Assembly (NCBI GenBank): GCA_031763025.1
Contig: JASSKH010000025.1
Coordinates: 8,733,665-8,797,664, forward strand
Length of the DNA stretch: 64,000 bases
Source: Macrocystis pyrifera
Taxonomy: Eukaryota > Sar > Phaeophyceae > Laminariales > Laminariaceae
Direction of reading: 5' to 3'
Shown here one piece after another: positions 22,833-33,896 of the stretch (within the stretch, counting starts at the first letter, position 1; each line of letters begins with the position of its first letter). A program made the translations under genes and the position numbers. Below the pieces are notes generated by a model. That model saw only the letters and a list, made by a program, of their open reading frames with translations. It was not told the origin of the DNA and searched no databases.

Positions 22833-24664
22833 GTCCTCTCTTGTGCCCCCCCGCGGCGTGCTCCTCGGCGTATCCTACGTCCCCCAGGTGGATGGGTGCT
22901 GCCGTGACCCACGTATGTGTCCGCGAGAACAGCGGTAGGGGCAACGGGTAAACGTCGCTCGGCCCTGGAAACGTACCGATTTCCTGCTTCAGGATATGTG
23001 CTTGTCGGGCCACCTCCTCCGACCACTCCTGGAGGTCTTTGTTAAAGCATTGCACAAACTTCGCTTTAAACTGCTCAGATATCCACCTGCGTGTTTCTCG
23101 CGTGGAACGTCTTCACCGCTTGCGTGACCACCCGGAAACACTCAACCAGCATAATCGTCCGGCGCAGCGACGCTTGACCAAAGGCTTTGTTCCCGTCCAC
23201 CACGTACTGCATGAGGTGCGTCAACAAGAGAAACACTGTCTCCACCCTGTGGTCCAGCGACACCTGCGCGCTCCCTCCCCCGAAGCCAAAATGGTCCGTC
23301 TGCGCAAAATTCCGCACATCAATGTTGCTCTCAGCGCTGCTACATGCTGTACCCCCCCCCCCCCTTGACAATGAAGCCCCCGGTAATCGTACCCAAGGCA
23401 TCCGCCGAATCAAAGGGTGGGGGTTTCCCATCCCCGCGCAGTGATGACCAGACTACTGTTGTGCGGTTGCCCTTGCGCCACATCGTCTCCGCTACGGATG
23501 GCTTTCTTCCCCGCTCCCCCCCATTCCTCCCCCCCCCCCCAACTTTGCAACCCGGACGGGAAATTCGATGCTCCTCCCCTCCCCCCCCCACTGCGGCCTG
23601 GTGCTGAGCAAGGAACTGATGCCGTCCCCCCACCCCGGAGCTGCTTCGTGCTGCGGCTGCCGGTGCAACCTCCGTGCTTCCCTCTCCCACGGACTTGTCT
23701 CCTCCTTCGCCCACCCCCACTGTCCTTCGGGTGCCCCTATCTGCTGCTGTCGCGACCCCGACACGTCTATTTCCCACTCGCTTACATCCCCGAACCCCCC
23801 AGGCCTGACTGCTGCTGCTACTGTAGCGGCCTGCTCGGCCTCTGTTGCTGCTGTCGCGGGTTCGGTACTCCCCCGCCCCAACCTATCCCCCACCCCCCCC
23901 GCACCCCTCCCTCCCCCGCCCCCCTCCTCCCGCGTCTTCCCTGCCGCATTGCTCTGATGCCCACCGTTGCTGCTGCTGCTGCTGCTGCTACTGTCCCCCC
24001 CTCCCCCTGTATGTCCACCCTTCTTGCTGTGGTGCCCACTCTTGCTGTAGCTGCTGTGGTGTGCCCCGGCTGTGCGGCTGCTGCAGTGCCCACCCCTGCT
24101 GCTGCTGCGTCGGCGGCGGGCCTCCCGGGCCCGAGGGTGCGTGTGAGGGCCCGTTAAAGGTCGTGAGCTGGCGGCTAGCCCGCCTCCCCCCCGCCTCCTG
24201 CTGATACGAACTCCCTCCACCCGACATTGGGGCGCCTTGAAACTCGTTTTCCCCCGGAAAATTTGGTCGCTGCGCTGCGATGGGGCATGTTTCATGGAGT
24301 TGGACTGCTCGCGGTTCTCATACGAGCCGTTCCCACGCCCCCTACCCTGCGACGTGTAACCCCCCCCTCCCCCCCCTACCCGACCGCATGTGAGCTCCTT
24401 GGTGTACTGTCTGGTTGCCCTCAAAGTGCACGCTCCTACTCGTACCCCGGTTACCCAGGGTATTTGCTCGCACTCTACCGTCGTCGTTGTTGCCCGACCC
24501 TCCTGCTGAAGACTGATCGTCCTCCTCGTTACCGGCCGCCCCGTTCCCTTGGGTCGACCTCCGCCTTGGACCCGGGCTTCCCACAAGATTGTCGTGCTCC
24601 TCGTCCTGCCGTTGTATCGCGGTAAGAGGTTCCCCCATCCCGCTCGTCGATCCTCCCAACGCAC
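22833..24664 (-). pseudogene. gag-like ORF1 of DIRS-like element
   Basis: The likely start is an ATG near 24659 (MGGSTSGMGEPLTAIQRQDEE). The reading continues through a Gln/Gly-rich part (QLTTFNGPSHAPSGPGGPP near 24170-24120) and a conserved-looking helical part. That part is SLDHRVETVFLLLTHLMQYV (about 23265-23205), then FNKDLQEWSEEVARQAHILK (about 23050-22990). Frames change several times, often at G-runs. The reading is cut by the poly(C)-flanked repeat at 22832 and Gly-rich sequence resumes at about 22280. Position 5' of RT is what identifies it as ORF1; Gag of this class has no strong motif. Confidence 0.5.
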
Positions 24665-24709
24665 AGGCTCAACGACTGCTGACCACTTGACGACCCTTGC
24701 CCGGTTCTC

Positions 24710-25042
24710 TAAAACAAACTACTAGACGACTCCCTGACGTCCCTTGCCCGGTTCTATTCAGCTCGTGCAGGGCCTTGCCCGTTAGCCATCTATCCTAGAT
24801 ACTCGCTGCACCGACGACCCCGCTAAACACCGCTCTACCGCTGCTTGCTCGTATCTGAACTGCGTTGGTCTTTCCTCATCAATCATCCGGAACTTCCATT
24901 ATTTTTCATTCTTACCCCGTACCAAACATCCCTCCTTATTAGTATATAGGAAACCCTCCGAAACAGTCTCATTCCTTCACTGGTTTGTCTTTTCTACCCA
25001 TTACCCCCCAAACACCAGGTTGCCCCAAGGGCAACTTTCCTC
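24710..25042 (-). repeat. terminal direct repeat of DIRS-like element (5' side)
   Basis: Partner of 18021-18346. The hairpin at its high-coordinate end is AGGTTGCCC-CAA-GGGCAACTT (25017-25037). Compared with the other repeat, a T-A pair has become C-G. A partial extra copy of GACCCTTGCCCGGTTCT lies just inside at 24691-24707. Confidence 0.85.
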
Positions 25043-25875
25043 ATTATTCTCTAGCAATTCCTCAGGTCGAAAACACGTTCCATTAATACTGAACGGCCCA
25101 CGTCTGCCACAAAACTACGTAGCCCACAATACCGGAAAAATAAAAACTGTGAAGGAAATTATCTCAAGTTCATCACAAAGACACCATCAAAGAGAAACGT
25201 CTCCGTGTGCAACGGATTGATGCAGTAACCGGCCGTTCCCTCCCGTGATACTAGCGTAGGGTCCTTGAAGAACACAATATGATGGTAAGTGTAAAAAAAA
25301 AAACTATCCTTGCAGCGTCATGCCCCAAACGGCAACGTCACCGTCCCTACTACAGCAGTAGGAATCAACCGAAGCGATTGCATTCTGCATGACGTTCTCC
25401 GAACTGATTCCTGCCCATAATATACGAATCCCATGCAGAATTGTCAAACAAATCGCCAATGCTCGTCCAGCAAATACTCGGAATTTGAGCCGCATGTACT
25501 GCGGCAAGCCTGTAGCCCCCCCCCCACCGTTCGGTCATGTTACACGACTTGCAGTGTCCGATATGTGCCCCCAAAAGCAAGGGTCGAGTACGAGTAGGGA
25601 AATGGCATTAGTCTACAGAATCGTGTCAAGGTAACCGCTTTATTCGTTGGGCGGAATTCTACAAAACAACAGCACAAGCACGCTACCCCCGCCAGCGTAC
25701 AAGATGAAACGGCTTCGCCGAAAAACCAACAGTCGGACATTGAGGCTGTCCAGAATCTCAAGTCAATGTGTCGTGCAACGAGTCACGATTGGCTGGTGTG
25801 GGTACTATCGGAAAATACTTCAACCACACGAGCGTGTCCCCCCCAAATAGCCTGCTATATTAGGTGGTCCTACCC
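25043..25875. other. no gene recognised
   Basis: Flanking sequence between the DIRS-like element and the kinase fragment. Upstream kinase residues would lie on the other side, so this is the 3' flank of that fragment. Nothing else is supported. Confidence 0.4.
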
Positions 25876-26200
25876 TCAGCCTATCGACTTCAATATGTCT
25901 TTGAAGGTTGGACGATTACTAGAGCACGCAATCCCAACACGCATTGATGACATTCGCCGCATCAGCTGGAGAGTCCGCTGGGATTTCAGGGCGCTGTTCC
26001 TTTATCACCACGCGTACGAATATATTTCGAAGGCACCCGTCCTCCCACGGAAGTTTCCTGTTAAGAACCTCCCAGACCACCACTCCGAAGCTGTACACAT
26101 CGCTTGGGTGGGAAGCACACTTTGCGTCCAGAACCTTGACGTGGCAGAGAGGGAAAATATGCAGATACGCAACGGGGTCAAGCGCGAGCATTTACGTCGG
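25876..26200 (-). pseudogene. protein kinase C-lobe fragment (TKL type)
   Basis: In the minus frame starting near 26191, VLDAKCASHPSDVYSFGVVV continues into WEVLNRKLPWEDG and then PEIPADSPADAANVINACWD. This is kinase subdomain IX (DVYSFGVVxWE) through subdomain XI as in tyrosine-kinase-like kinases. The APE triad just before VLDAK is not readable (CHVKVL). After CWDCVL a one-base slip gives a stop, and the end RPTFKDILKSIG with its own TGA (25876-25878) is in the next frame. No HRD or DFG is visible upstream. It is a fragment or pseudogene, unless the slip is an assembly error and missing exons lie elsewhere. Confidence 0.75.
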
Positions 26201-26330
26201 ACGACTCCAGAGTTGGTTGATACTGTGAGGGTGTTACCTACTGAGCTATAGGGGTAAAAGATCGATCGATTGCCCAGCCCAGGGTAATCCTTATATCTCT
26301 CTCCCCCCCCCCTCTGAATTTGACCTAGCA
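26201..26330. other. tRNA-like box A sequence, probably not a tRNA
   Basis: The minus strand reads CCTATAGCTCAGTAGGTAAC at about 26250-26231, close to a tRNA D-arm. No matching acceptor stem or T-arm follows. At most it is a tRNA-derived relic. Confidence 0.2.
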
Positions 26331-28000
26331 CAGGCGCCTATGTCACACCTCTTCTGTAGATCATCATCTCTTGGAACCCATACTGCCCCCCCACATCACA
26401 ATTGGCGTCGACGGCAGGACAGGGGGGACCGGTGTGGGAGTGGGGGTGACCGGTGTGGAAGTGGGTGCGACTGGGTGTTGAGGGAGTATCGATGTAGTGG
26501 GGATCGTGCTGTTTGGGAGGGGTGTTGGAGCCTGCACTGGCGCAAGGGGAATTACGAGACCGGGCGCGGTAGGAAGTGGAGGGGCCTGGGCTGCAACGGA
26601 GGTTGCATGGGTGAGCAGGGGGTGGGGGTCGCGGGACACTGTGGAGGTAGTGGTGCAATGCATATTGCGTTGTTTTTGCGGGGCGCGGGAGCCGGCAGCG
26701 GTGCAATAGAGATTGTTCGACCGGGCGCCGCGGGATACGGAGAGGTCAGGGCCGCAACAGAAGCTGTATTGGAAGGCAGTGGGGAGGGAACTACTTGATG
26801 CTGTGGTGGTAGCGGTGTGATGGAGGCTGTATTGGGAGGCAGCGAGGAGGGAGCCATTGAATACTGAGGTGGTAGCGGTGCAATGGGGGATACGGTATTA
26901 AAGAGGGGGGTGCAGGCCTGTAGCGGCCTATTTGGCTCATACTGACCAGGCGGTGAGGCAATAGAGATTGTGGCGCCGGTTTGGGGGGCAAGTTGGTACT
27001 GAGGCGATAACGGCGTAGGTTGGTTGCCGCAAACGAAACAGATAGCGGGGCAGTATCATGGTCGGTCACTTGCCTGTTGTCCTCCGAGGGGCAATATCAT
27101 GGTCGGTCACTTGCCTGCTGTCCTCCGACATGTAGTCCTCGTCGGTTGACGAGGAGAAATAGTCGCCATCACTGTGCTTCCGTGGGCGTTGTTCAGGCCC
27201 GGGGGGAGGTCCGCTGTTGCCGGACCGGGGGCGTGTTGTCGAGCTGGACGATCACGCGCGGCGGGTCGGGATGTCGGAGTTGCGGTTGTTTTGGTTGTTG
27301 TTATTGTTGTCGCGATCATGGTCGTCGTCCGGGCGCCAGTGGGTGACTGGTAGACGACCGTCCGAGCAACCCGTCGTCCGCTGTTGCCGTTGACCTCGAG
27401 AGGCGTTGTACTCTGCGACGGACGGCCATGTATGTTGAGTCGAGGAGTGAAAAGTCCTCAAAATTGCGACCAGCCTGAGTAGTTTGATCAGAACGTTGGA
27501 GTTGGTCATGTTCGGGAGGGCCTCGAGGGCCTGCTGAAGGATGGTAGTACCCGAATGAACAAAGCTTTTAATGGCCGAGGCGGCCGAGGAGATGGCTGCC
27601 CGACTGGCCTCCGGGACGTCTTGTGATGATATTACTTGACGTATCGTGGTGTGGAGGAAAGCGATATCCGTAACGTCCAGGACGAAGCCCAGAGATGTCG
27701 GGGTTAGAGGGAGAGACCCAGTGGAGGGGGGGGTCGAGGTAGTGGGGGCAGGGGCTGGAGCGTCAACAGGGAAGGTCGTGGTAGGGGTAGGAGAGAGGCC
27801 TTGAGAGGCAAAAGGGTCCTGGCTTGCTGGGCCGGGAGAGATGCCACCACACGCGTTCGGCTTGTGTTATCGCGTCACGTTCCCGAGCGTTCTGCTCTTC
27901 CAGCAATCGGGAGAGTCGTGCCTCACGCCTCGAGCGTTTCTTGGCGTGGGCAGCGAGCCACTCCTGAGGCGCTGCTGCCTTGGGGCATGACGACGGTACA
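26331..28000 (-). pseudogene. second gag-like relic, Pro-rich C-terminal part
   Basis: The sense reading starts near 27988 with PKAAAPQEWLAAHAKKRSRR and LLEEQNARERDAITQAERV, a basic coiled-coil-like segment. It continues as FVLDVTDIAFLHTTIRQVIS and ASAIKSFVHSGTTILQQALE (about 27695-27520), then a helical stretch and an Asn-rich part (DHDRDNNNNNQNNRNSDIP near 27320-27270). A tandemly repeated Pro/Ser/His-rich tail runs from 27150 to 26340. Frames shift several times. Composition resembles the gag-like ORF at 0.3-2.3 kb (Asn/Arg-rich tail), suggesting one retroelement family. No pol follows: the downstream side is the kinase fragment. Confidence 0.35.
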
Positions 28001-29565
28001 CCCCGCGCAAAATCTCCTATACTCTATCACATAAGCCTCTACGTGCAATTATAGTAGATATTCTCGGTAATGTATAATAGTATCTACGGCTCGGTAGTGT
28101 GTATTATCGTAGCTACGCAAGCCTATACCGGTCTATGCTATCGGAAGGTTTGAGTCACGGACACCCGAAATGGCGAAGACTTACGGCTGACAGAGCCTGT
28201 ACATGCAGGCAGTATGGTATAGTCGCGGTATAGAAAGAAGCAAGGATATACCGCCCATGCGGTGGGGCTGCAACCCGTCCGCCTCCCTAGGTCTGATCAA
28301 AGTTGCACTGATGTGCTGTAAAGGGTATGTTTCAGCACACAGCCTCGTACAGACTACTGTATAGCCCAGGGCCACCACGACTTGGCAGTCAGTGGCGAAA
28401 CGATGCTGTACCAGGTATACCCGTACAGTACAGTACGGTACGGTAGTACCCATCCAAGAAACAGAGTCGGTTGACAGAGCCCATGCCCTGGACGGGCACT
28501 CGTCAGACCTTCTGGCACTATACTAAAACTAGTTAATTACGTCTAGAGATAACTTGACGGGTGAGACCTAGAAAAACTGACATATTTGTACCGAACAGTT
28601 GCTGTGCATACAGTATTCTCAACCGAGGTACCCCCTTGACGGCTACCCCCGTCCAAGGAGCATCACCACCACACTAAAATCGTTACAGTAGTATTTACCA
28701 TGTAGTAATAGTCTATTGATACCTTGACGCGTCAAACTTCAGTGGACAGTCGTTTCAACCTACACAAGACTTGACGGGTGAAAACTATTCAGGACGTCAC
28801 CTGCGCCGACCGATATCTTTTGGGTCCGGCCGGGAAAGCTTTTTTTGCAGGGCTACGTGCCGTGCCGAGTCGGGTCGGGTCGGGTCACGAGGTTTTCAAA
28901 CGCTCACGGACGGGTCTGGTCACTCTTTCCCGACCCGACCCAACCCGATCTGACGTGACCCGCGAGGTTTGACCCGACACGATAACAGTCGTGCTTTTTT
29001 GCCGTATGATCCTCTGATTTCTCCTCCTCTTTCTGTAACGGCAAGGCGTGCTTGGTCAAGCCTACCCACAGGAAAAAACCCAGCCTACCCGCAGGAAAAA
29101 GCGCCGGAGTGAATGCCTGTTGCCTATGCAGTGGTACAGCCGCTATGAACCTGAGTTTGTTGCGAAAAAAAACCCGTTGCTGTCGCTGCGTCTCCTCACA
29201 CCCTTTACTCGATGTTGCTCCAGCGGCGTGGTTCGACTTTCCGTTTTACCTCCCGGCTTGTTCTATCTGTATCACCTGTCAATCAAGTCTACTCAAGTTC
29301 CAGAGGTGCTCTGTCTTGCTATCGATGCCCTCAGAAGGACAGGCAGCGGCGTGTGTCTGTGTTGCGTGTCCAAGTCAGATATCCAGCACAACTGCTTGAC
29401 TCCCAGGTATACTACATACAGTAATACAACCGCTGGTGATGCCAGGCGCCGCTCACCTCGTTGGGCTCTGTGCATGAGATGCCCTTCAGGAAGGACGGCA
29501 CCTTCCGCAGGGCATACCACGGAACCTTCCACGGAACCTTCCACGGACCTCCACGGCATACATAC
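28001..29565. other. non-coding, short palindromes
   Basis: No supported gene. GTACAGTACAGTACGGTACGG lies near 28431. At 28868-28975 GGGTC repeats (GTCGGGTCGGGTCGGGTC) face their complement (CCCGACCCGACCCAACCC), forming a possible long hairpin. Confidence 0.45.
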
Positions 29566-29835
29566 CATGAGACCCTGACCGTAACCCTAACCCCAACCTA
29601 GGTGCCGTGGACATTGGGGTGCCGTAGGGGTTGCCATGACATGCCGTGGGGTTACCATGGAGTGTCGTGGCGGTTGCCGCGGGGGTTGCCATGGTACCAC
29701 CCATGGCATGCCGGGCACCCCCCACGGCGTGCCATGAAGTCCTATGCCACGCCATGGGGTGCCGTGGGGATGCCATGGTATGCCACGGGCGGTACCATGG
29801 CCATGCCTCGAAAAAATCAAACAGTGTAGAACCCT
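29566..29835. repeat. CCATGG/CCGTGG-rich dispersed repeat, copy 2
   Basis: Starts CCCTAACCCCAACCTAGGTG and ends near AGTGTAGAACCCTGG, matching the unit at 15940-16196 in order and orientation. The self-complementary words CCATGG, CCGTGG and GGTACC are dense. It lacks the internal duplication of copy 1. Confidence 0.75.
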
Positions 29836-30399
29836 GGAACCCTGGAAAAAGGGCAATAATGTACATCCGTGGCAGGACCTCGCGATGGAAGGGATGCCCT
29901 CAATAAGCACGCTCTGGGCTGAGGCAGCGGGGTTGCCGTTGGGGGCGGCGCTTCACACAGCCAGCGAGACGACAGAGGCCAGCAGGGTGAAAGAAGCCCA
30001 AATTTTGTGGATGACGACAGACGACAGACGAGCGTTGCTGGCGTGATCAGAACGGTCCCATGCTGGGCAGGGCAGGGCGAGGACTGCTGTGTGCTCGGAT
30101 GGGCAGAGCGCGGACGGGGTATGATATGTGAGAACGCCAAAGGCAAAGAATTACGCCAATCAGAACTGAGTAACGGATATCCGTCTGGGTAACGGATCCA
30201 AGAGGGGACATCACATATCAATGAAAGTGATGTTCTTGCTCTTTTTCTGGCTCATTGATTCTTGGGTGGGTGGAATGCCACATGCCAACAGCAAGCAGCC
30301 GACAACGGCAGCAGCAGCTAGCTGCTGTGGGCTACGTTGTATGTAGAAAAGAGCTACACTACTGTACGTACTGTAGACATCATGTGTGTGCCCCATAGA
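29836..30399. other. no gene recognised
   Basis: Unassigned sequence between the two CCATGG-rich blocks. I see no gene and only short simple-sequence patches. Confidence 0.4.
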
Positions 30400-30780
30400 A
30401 TATATATATGATGGTGCAGTCCATGGGTTCATGGTATGTACCAGTGTACGGTCCATGGTATGTGAGCCGTGGTCTCATCCATCGAGCACAGCACCATGCC
30501 ATACATTCCATGATGCCCGATGATGAGAGCGTGGACATTTCGTCCATGGTGCAGCCCACGAAGTTATTGCTTCCATGGTAGTATATTTCATCATCACCCA
30601 CGACACCTTCCACGGAAAATGCCATGGTATTTCCCGTGGTGGTTGCCCCCACCCATGGTGCATGTTGTCCAACAATGGCACATTCCGTGAAGCGAAACCG
30701 TCCGTGGGGTATGCCATGGTATATATATGTTCATGGGACACCATATCTATGTATGTCCGCGCCCGTGGTTTCTACCATGT
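30400..30780. repeat. CCATGG-rich stretch, possible distant relative
   Basis: CCATGG, CCGTGG and CCACGG words are again frequent (near 30452, 30546, 30577, 30624, 30654 and 30712). The order does not align with copies 1 and 2, so membership in the same family is uncertain. Confidence 0.4.
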
Positions 30781-31104
30781 AGAGCACGCGGTGCAGACAA
30801 CTGATCGGATACTCAATCATGGGAGAGCCCGTAAGCGTGGCATACGCACATACATCTAGAAAAGGCCCTCCTGCTGCTGCTGCACCAGATAGGAGAAAGA
30901 AGAGCAAGCACTATGGTGGAGGAGCTGGAGGAGGAGAGCAAGAAGCAGTATGGTAGCGGTGTTAGCAGCGGCGTTCGGAATAATAGCAGACGTACAGCAA
31001 AATGATATGCAGCGGTACATTAATACAGCAGTAGCAGTAGCAGCAGCAGCATGCTGCACAATAAATAGCGATGGTAGCAGCAACAGCGAACAGCCGATTT
31101 GCCA

Positions 31105-31300
31105 CACCTACCTACTGTGGCCGTAGTCGCATGACCATAGACCCTCGCATCCCTACAATGTCGGGACGGGGCTCGTCGGGTTTTGATCGACCAGGCAGAT
31201 ATCGCCTGCACCAAGCACGAAGCATCGTGAGGTGTCGGGCGAGTGGCATAAAGGGCGAGCTGCATCCTACCACCGTACTAAGAACTACTTGCGAACCGCT
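31105..31300 (-). mobile_element. poly(C)-flanked repeat, partial copy without homopolymer
   Basis: On the plus strand GTGGCCGTAGTCGCATGACC to CGAGCTGCATCCTACCA aligns with 60383-60535. It lacks the poly(G) run and the TACTCGAT end, and also the far end, so both sides are truncated. Confidence 0.65.
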
Positions 31301-33332
31301 TGGGAGGCGGGCTTTCTTGCGTACCGGCGTGGGTGACAGCGGCGAATGAATTGTTTCAAGCCATTAGGGGGTATCGTATGCATCCGTCCGGCAAAAAAGG
31401 GAAGAAGATAGACGTTAACGGCGATAATAGTGGCGGGAAAAGGCCAAGCCCCTCCAACGCACGGAACGAACCAAAAACCCTGAAAAAACAAGAAGAAAAA
31501 AAAAGTAAACCCGGTGCCACGGCCGCGGTGCCATAAAAAAAAGACGGGTACCAGGTAGTAATTAATACGTTATAGAGTACATCGCGCGGCATTATCACAG
31601 CCAGCCGCGATAACCTCCGCTCCTGCTGTTGTCGCGCCGTCTTACACACGGTTCGACGACCTAGCAAATACCGCCCACAACCCGAAGCGTCCACACTCCG
31701 AAAACACCCGAGAAACCAAATCCAAACACCAAACTCAAAATGAAAAAAATGGAAAAAAGAAAAAAAAAACAATAGCAAAAAAAAGAATGAAAAAAAAAAA
31801 CAGCTAAACACCCTGGTAGTTTACGCTGTATATATGATACGCAGCCCAGCCGGTGAAGGCACACCGAAAACATGACAATTAAAAGAAAAAATCAAATGCG
31901 GTGACGAAGGGGAGGCGAAAGCAGAAGAGCACGAACAAGAAGACGGAGTCCCTGCGGCAAAAAACAATACCCAAAAACAAACCCAACAGAAACTTAACAA
32001 AAAAAAAACATGCCGTGCCACGCCATGCCATGTCATGCCATGCCATACCCCCCTGCCCCCTCCCCTCCAGGAGTAGGGAGAGGGAAAAGGGAGGAAGGGA
32101 GAGGACGGAAGGAAGAAGCGACGAAAAGAGGGAGGAAGGGCTGACTCCCCCCCCCCCCCCACCCAACACTGAGCGGTTTTCACCATCCGAACCAAATCCG
32201 ATCGCCGCCCATTCCTCCTGACAGTTTCGCCGCTCCTTCTCTCCAGACAGCTTCGCCCCCGAAGCGTAACCCCCTCCCGACGGTTTCACCTCCGAAGCGC
32301 AACCCCTCCTGAAAACAAATAATCCACGAAGCGCAACCTCCTCTCAACAGTTTCACCCTGTAGCGCAACCCCTCTTCGTCTATGTTGCCTTCCAGACTCT
32401 AGGAAACCCGGGAAGTGGGGCGGGGGGTGGGGGGGGGGGGGGGGGGGGGGTCGTGAACAACGCCTTCAAATACCACTTACGACGTCGCCAGACATATATA
32501 TCGGTCGGTATCGCCTCTCCCGTAGAAGCGTTCCCATCATATAGCGTTACACCGACCGCGTCCGTCGCGGGCCAGGCAGGGTTAACTCGGGGTCAACCCG
32601 AGATCCCCCCCCCGCCCCCCCCCCCCCCCCCCCCCCCCCCGCCGCCCCACTCCCATCTGCAATCCCCCGCCGCCGCCCTCACCCCCCTTCTGCCTGTCTC
32701 CAACGCCGCCTTCTACACCGTGGAAAGCGGAGATCTTCGGTCCAGGTTACAAACTGGATGAAATGGACAGAATGGCGGGGGGGGGGGGGGGGGGGGGGGG
32801 GGGGGCGGAGGGAACGAGAAAGCCACGAGTTTCGTTCCCTCCCTCCCGTCCTTCGCTGCGCTGCTTGATTCTCCAAAACACCACCCACACCAGGCCATTT
32901 TTAGCAGCCCGCAGAGCACAGGGTAATTAAAAACCTTGTCACAACCACCACCGCTCCACATGCCCCAAACCCCTTCCCCGCTACGCTATCAAGACGCGAA
33001 AAGAGCCGGGGCGAGAGCTTCTTGCTTCCTTGGGCAACCACAACCCGGAAAATAAAAAGCCAAGTCACGCAAAACGAAGCAAAAAGTGACATATCAGACG
33101 AGAGGCAGCAGAGACAGAGGCAAGAGACAGAGAGAAATACGCCCGCTGGAGGAAAAATGAAAAGTTCGGATGTGGCCAATATAGCCTTTCGGCCACCAGT
33201 CCAGCCCATCAAGCCTGTCACCGCTGCAAAAAAAATGATCCCCCACGAATTACCAAGTAGTCTGTCTTCATAAAGCTCAAAACAGGCAGACAAGTCAGAT
33301 ACACCTAGCAGGGGGGAGATGCCGGGGTAACT

Positions 33333-33366
<34 letters not shown>

Positions 33367-33623
33367 CAACAGTGTCGGCCCTGGCCCCATCCGTCCAGAA
33401 CCCCCCCATCCGAAGCGCGGCGGGTAGCTGAGGGAGATATACTCTTCCAAAATGCCGGCCGCAAAGTCAGCCCCGCCATCTGCCCAAACAAACAGCGGTG
33501 CCACAAAGCAGTCCTCCCCCTGCCCTCCCTGCGCAACCACGGCGGGGTTCAATCCAACCCCCCCGCCCCCCCCCCCCCCCCCCCCCGCCTTCCCGCCTTT
33601 TCAAGAAGAAACCCTGCGAGGGA
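31301..33623. other. homopolymer-rich region downstream of the epsin-like gene
   Basis: No gene is supported. Long runs: A-rich 31735-31805, G22 at 32429-32450, C26 at 32615-32640, G29 at 32777-32805, CAG repeat at 33338-33360 and C21 at 33566-33586. The part just below 33624 should be the 3' untranslated region of the epsin-like gene. Confidence 0.5.
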
Positions 33624-33896
33624 TCACGAAATCGATCCCCACTTAGCGTACTTGTCCCTCTCTCCGGCAGATACACCGCCACCGACGCCATCACCTCCAC
33701 GGTTGACTCCCCCGCCTCCTCCAATTCCGCCGCCTCCTGCCCCACCCCTCGGGCCGTCATCGTACTCCCCGCGCCGCCCGTTGTTCATCCCGTTCGTGTA
33801 TTGCCGGGGGGTGGCTGATGCCCTCGGGGCCCCCGCCGCTCCGTACTGGTTGAAGCGTTGACGGAGGCGACGCTTCTCTCGGATGGCCTCGGCCAA
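33624..33896 (-). CDS. epsin-like gene, last exon
   Basis: Acceptor GCTTGTGAAG. It continues the helix as LAEAIREKRRLRQRFNQYG, then a disordered Gly/Arg/Asn tail ending ERDKYAKWGSIS and TGA. Phase 0 in; 90 residues plus stop. Confidence 0.8.
   Translation of the reverse strand: MAEAIREKRRLRQRFNQYGAAGAPRASATPRQYTNGMNNGRRGEYDDGPRGGAGGGGIGGGGGVNRGGDGVGGGVSAGERDKYAKWGSIS

Larger units (their letters stand above)
18021..25042 (-). mobile_element. DIRS-like tyrosine-recombinase retroelement with flanking direct repeats
   Basis: A 7.0 kb unit bounded by 326 and 333 bp direct repeats (18021-18346 and 24710-25042). Inside, on the minus strand, come a Gly-rich gag-like region, a reverse transcriptase, an RNase H and a tyrosine recombinase with R, HxxR and Y blocks. 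That domain order defines DIRS-like (YR) retroelements, which use a recombinase instead of an integrase. Direct flanking repeats are closer to PAT/Ngaro split direct repeats than to the inverted repeats of DIRS1, but I could not find the second (B) repeat pair. Many frameshifts and a 535 bp repeat insertion (22298-22832) show that it is dead. Confidence 0.75.

Noticed and set aside
22833-23060. SGNH hydrolase end in PIHLGDVGYAEEHAA
   Set aside because: It resembles the D-x-x-H block by eye, but the required Asp is absent and the segment lies in the gag region of the DIRS-like element.
23492-24664. A single 390-residue ORF1 as written
   Set aside because: Open only because the region is GC-rich. 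The protein-like segments are distributed over several frames, so it is treated as a frameshifted gag relic.
26201-26260. Minus-strand tRNA (CCTATAGCTCAGTAGGTAAC)
   Set aside because: Only a D-arm-like segment; no acceptor pairing and no box B.
30855-31100. Cys/Leu-rich short ORFs near 31.0 kb
   Set aside because: They translate a CTG/CAG-type triplet-rich stretch; no protein features.
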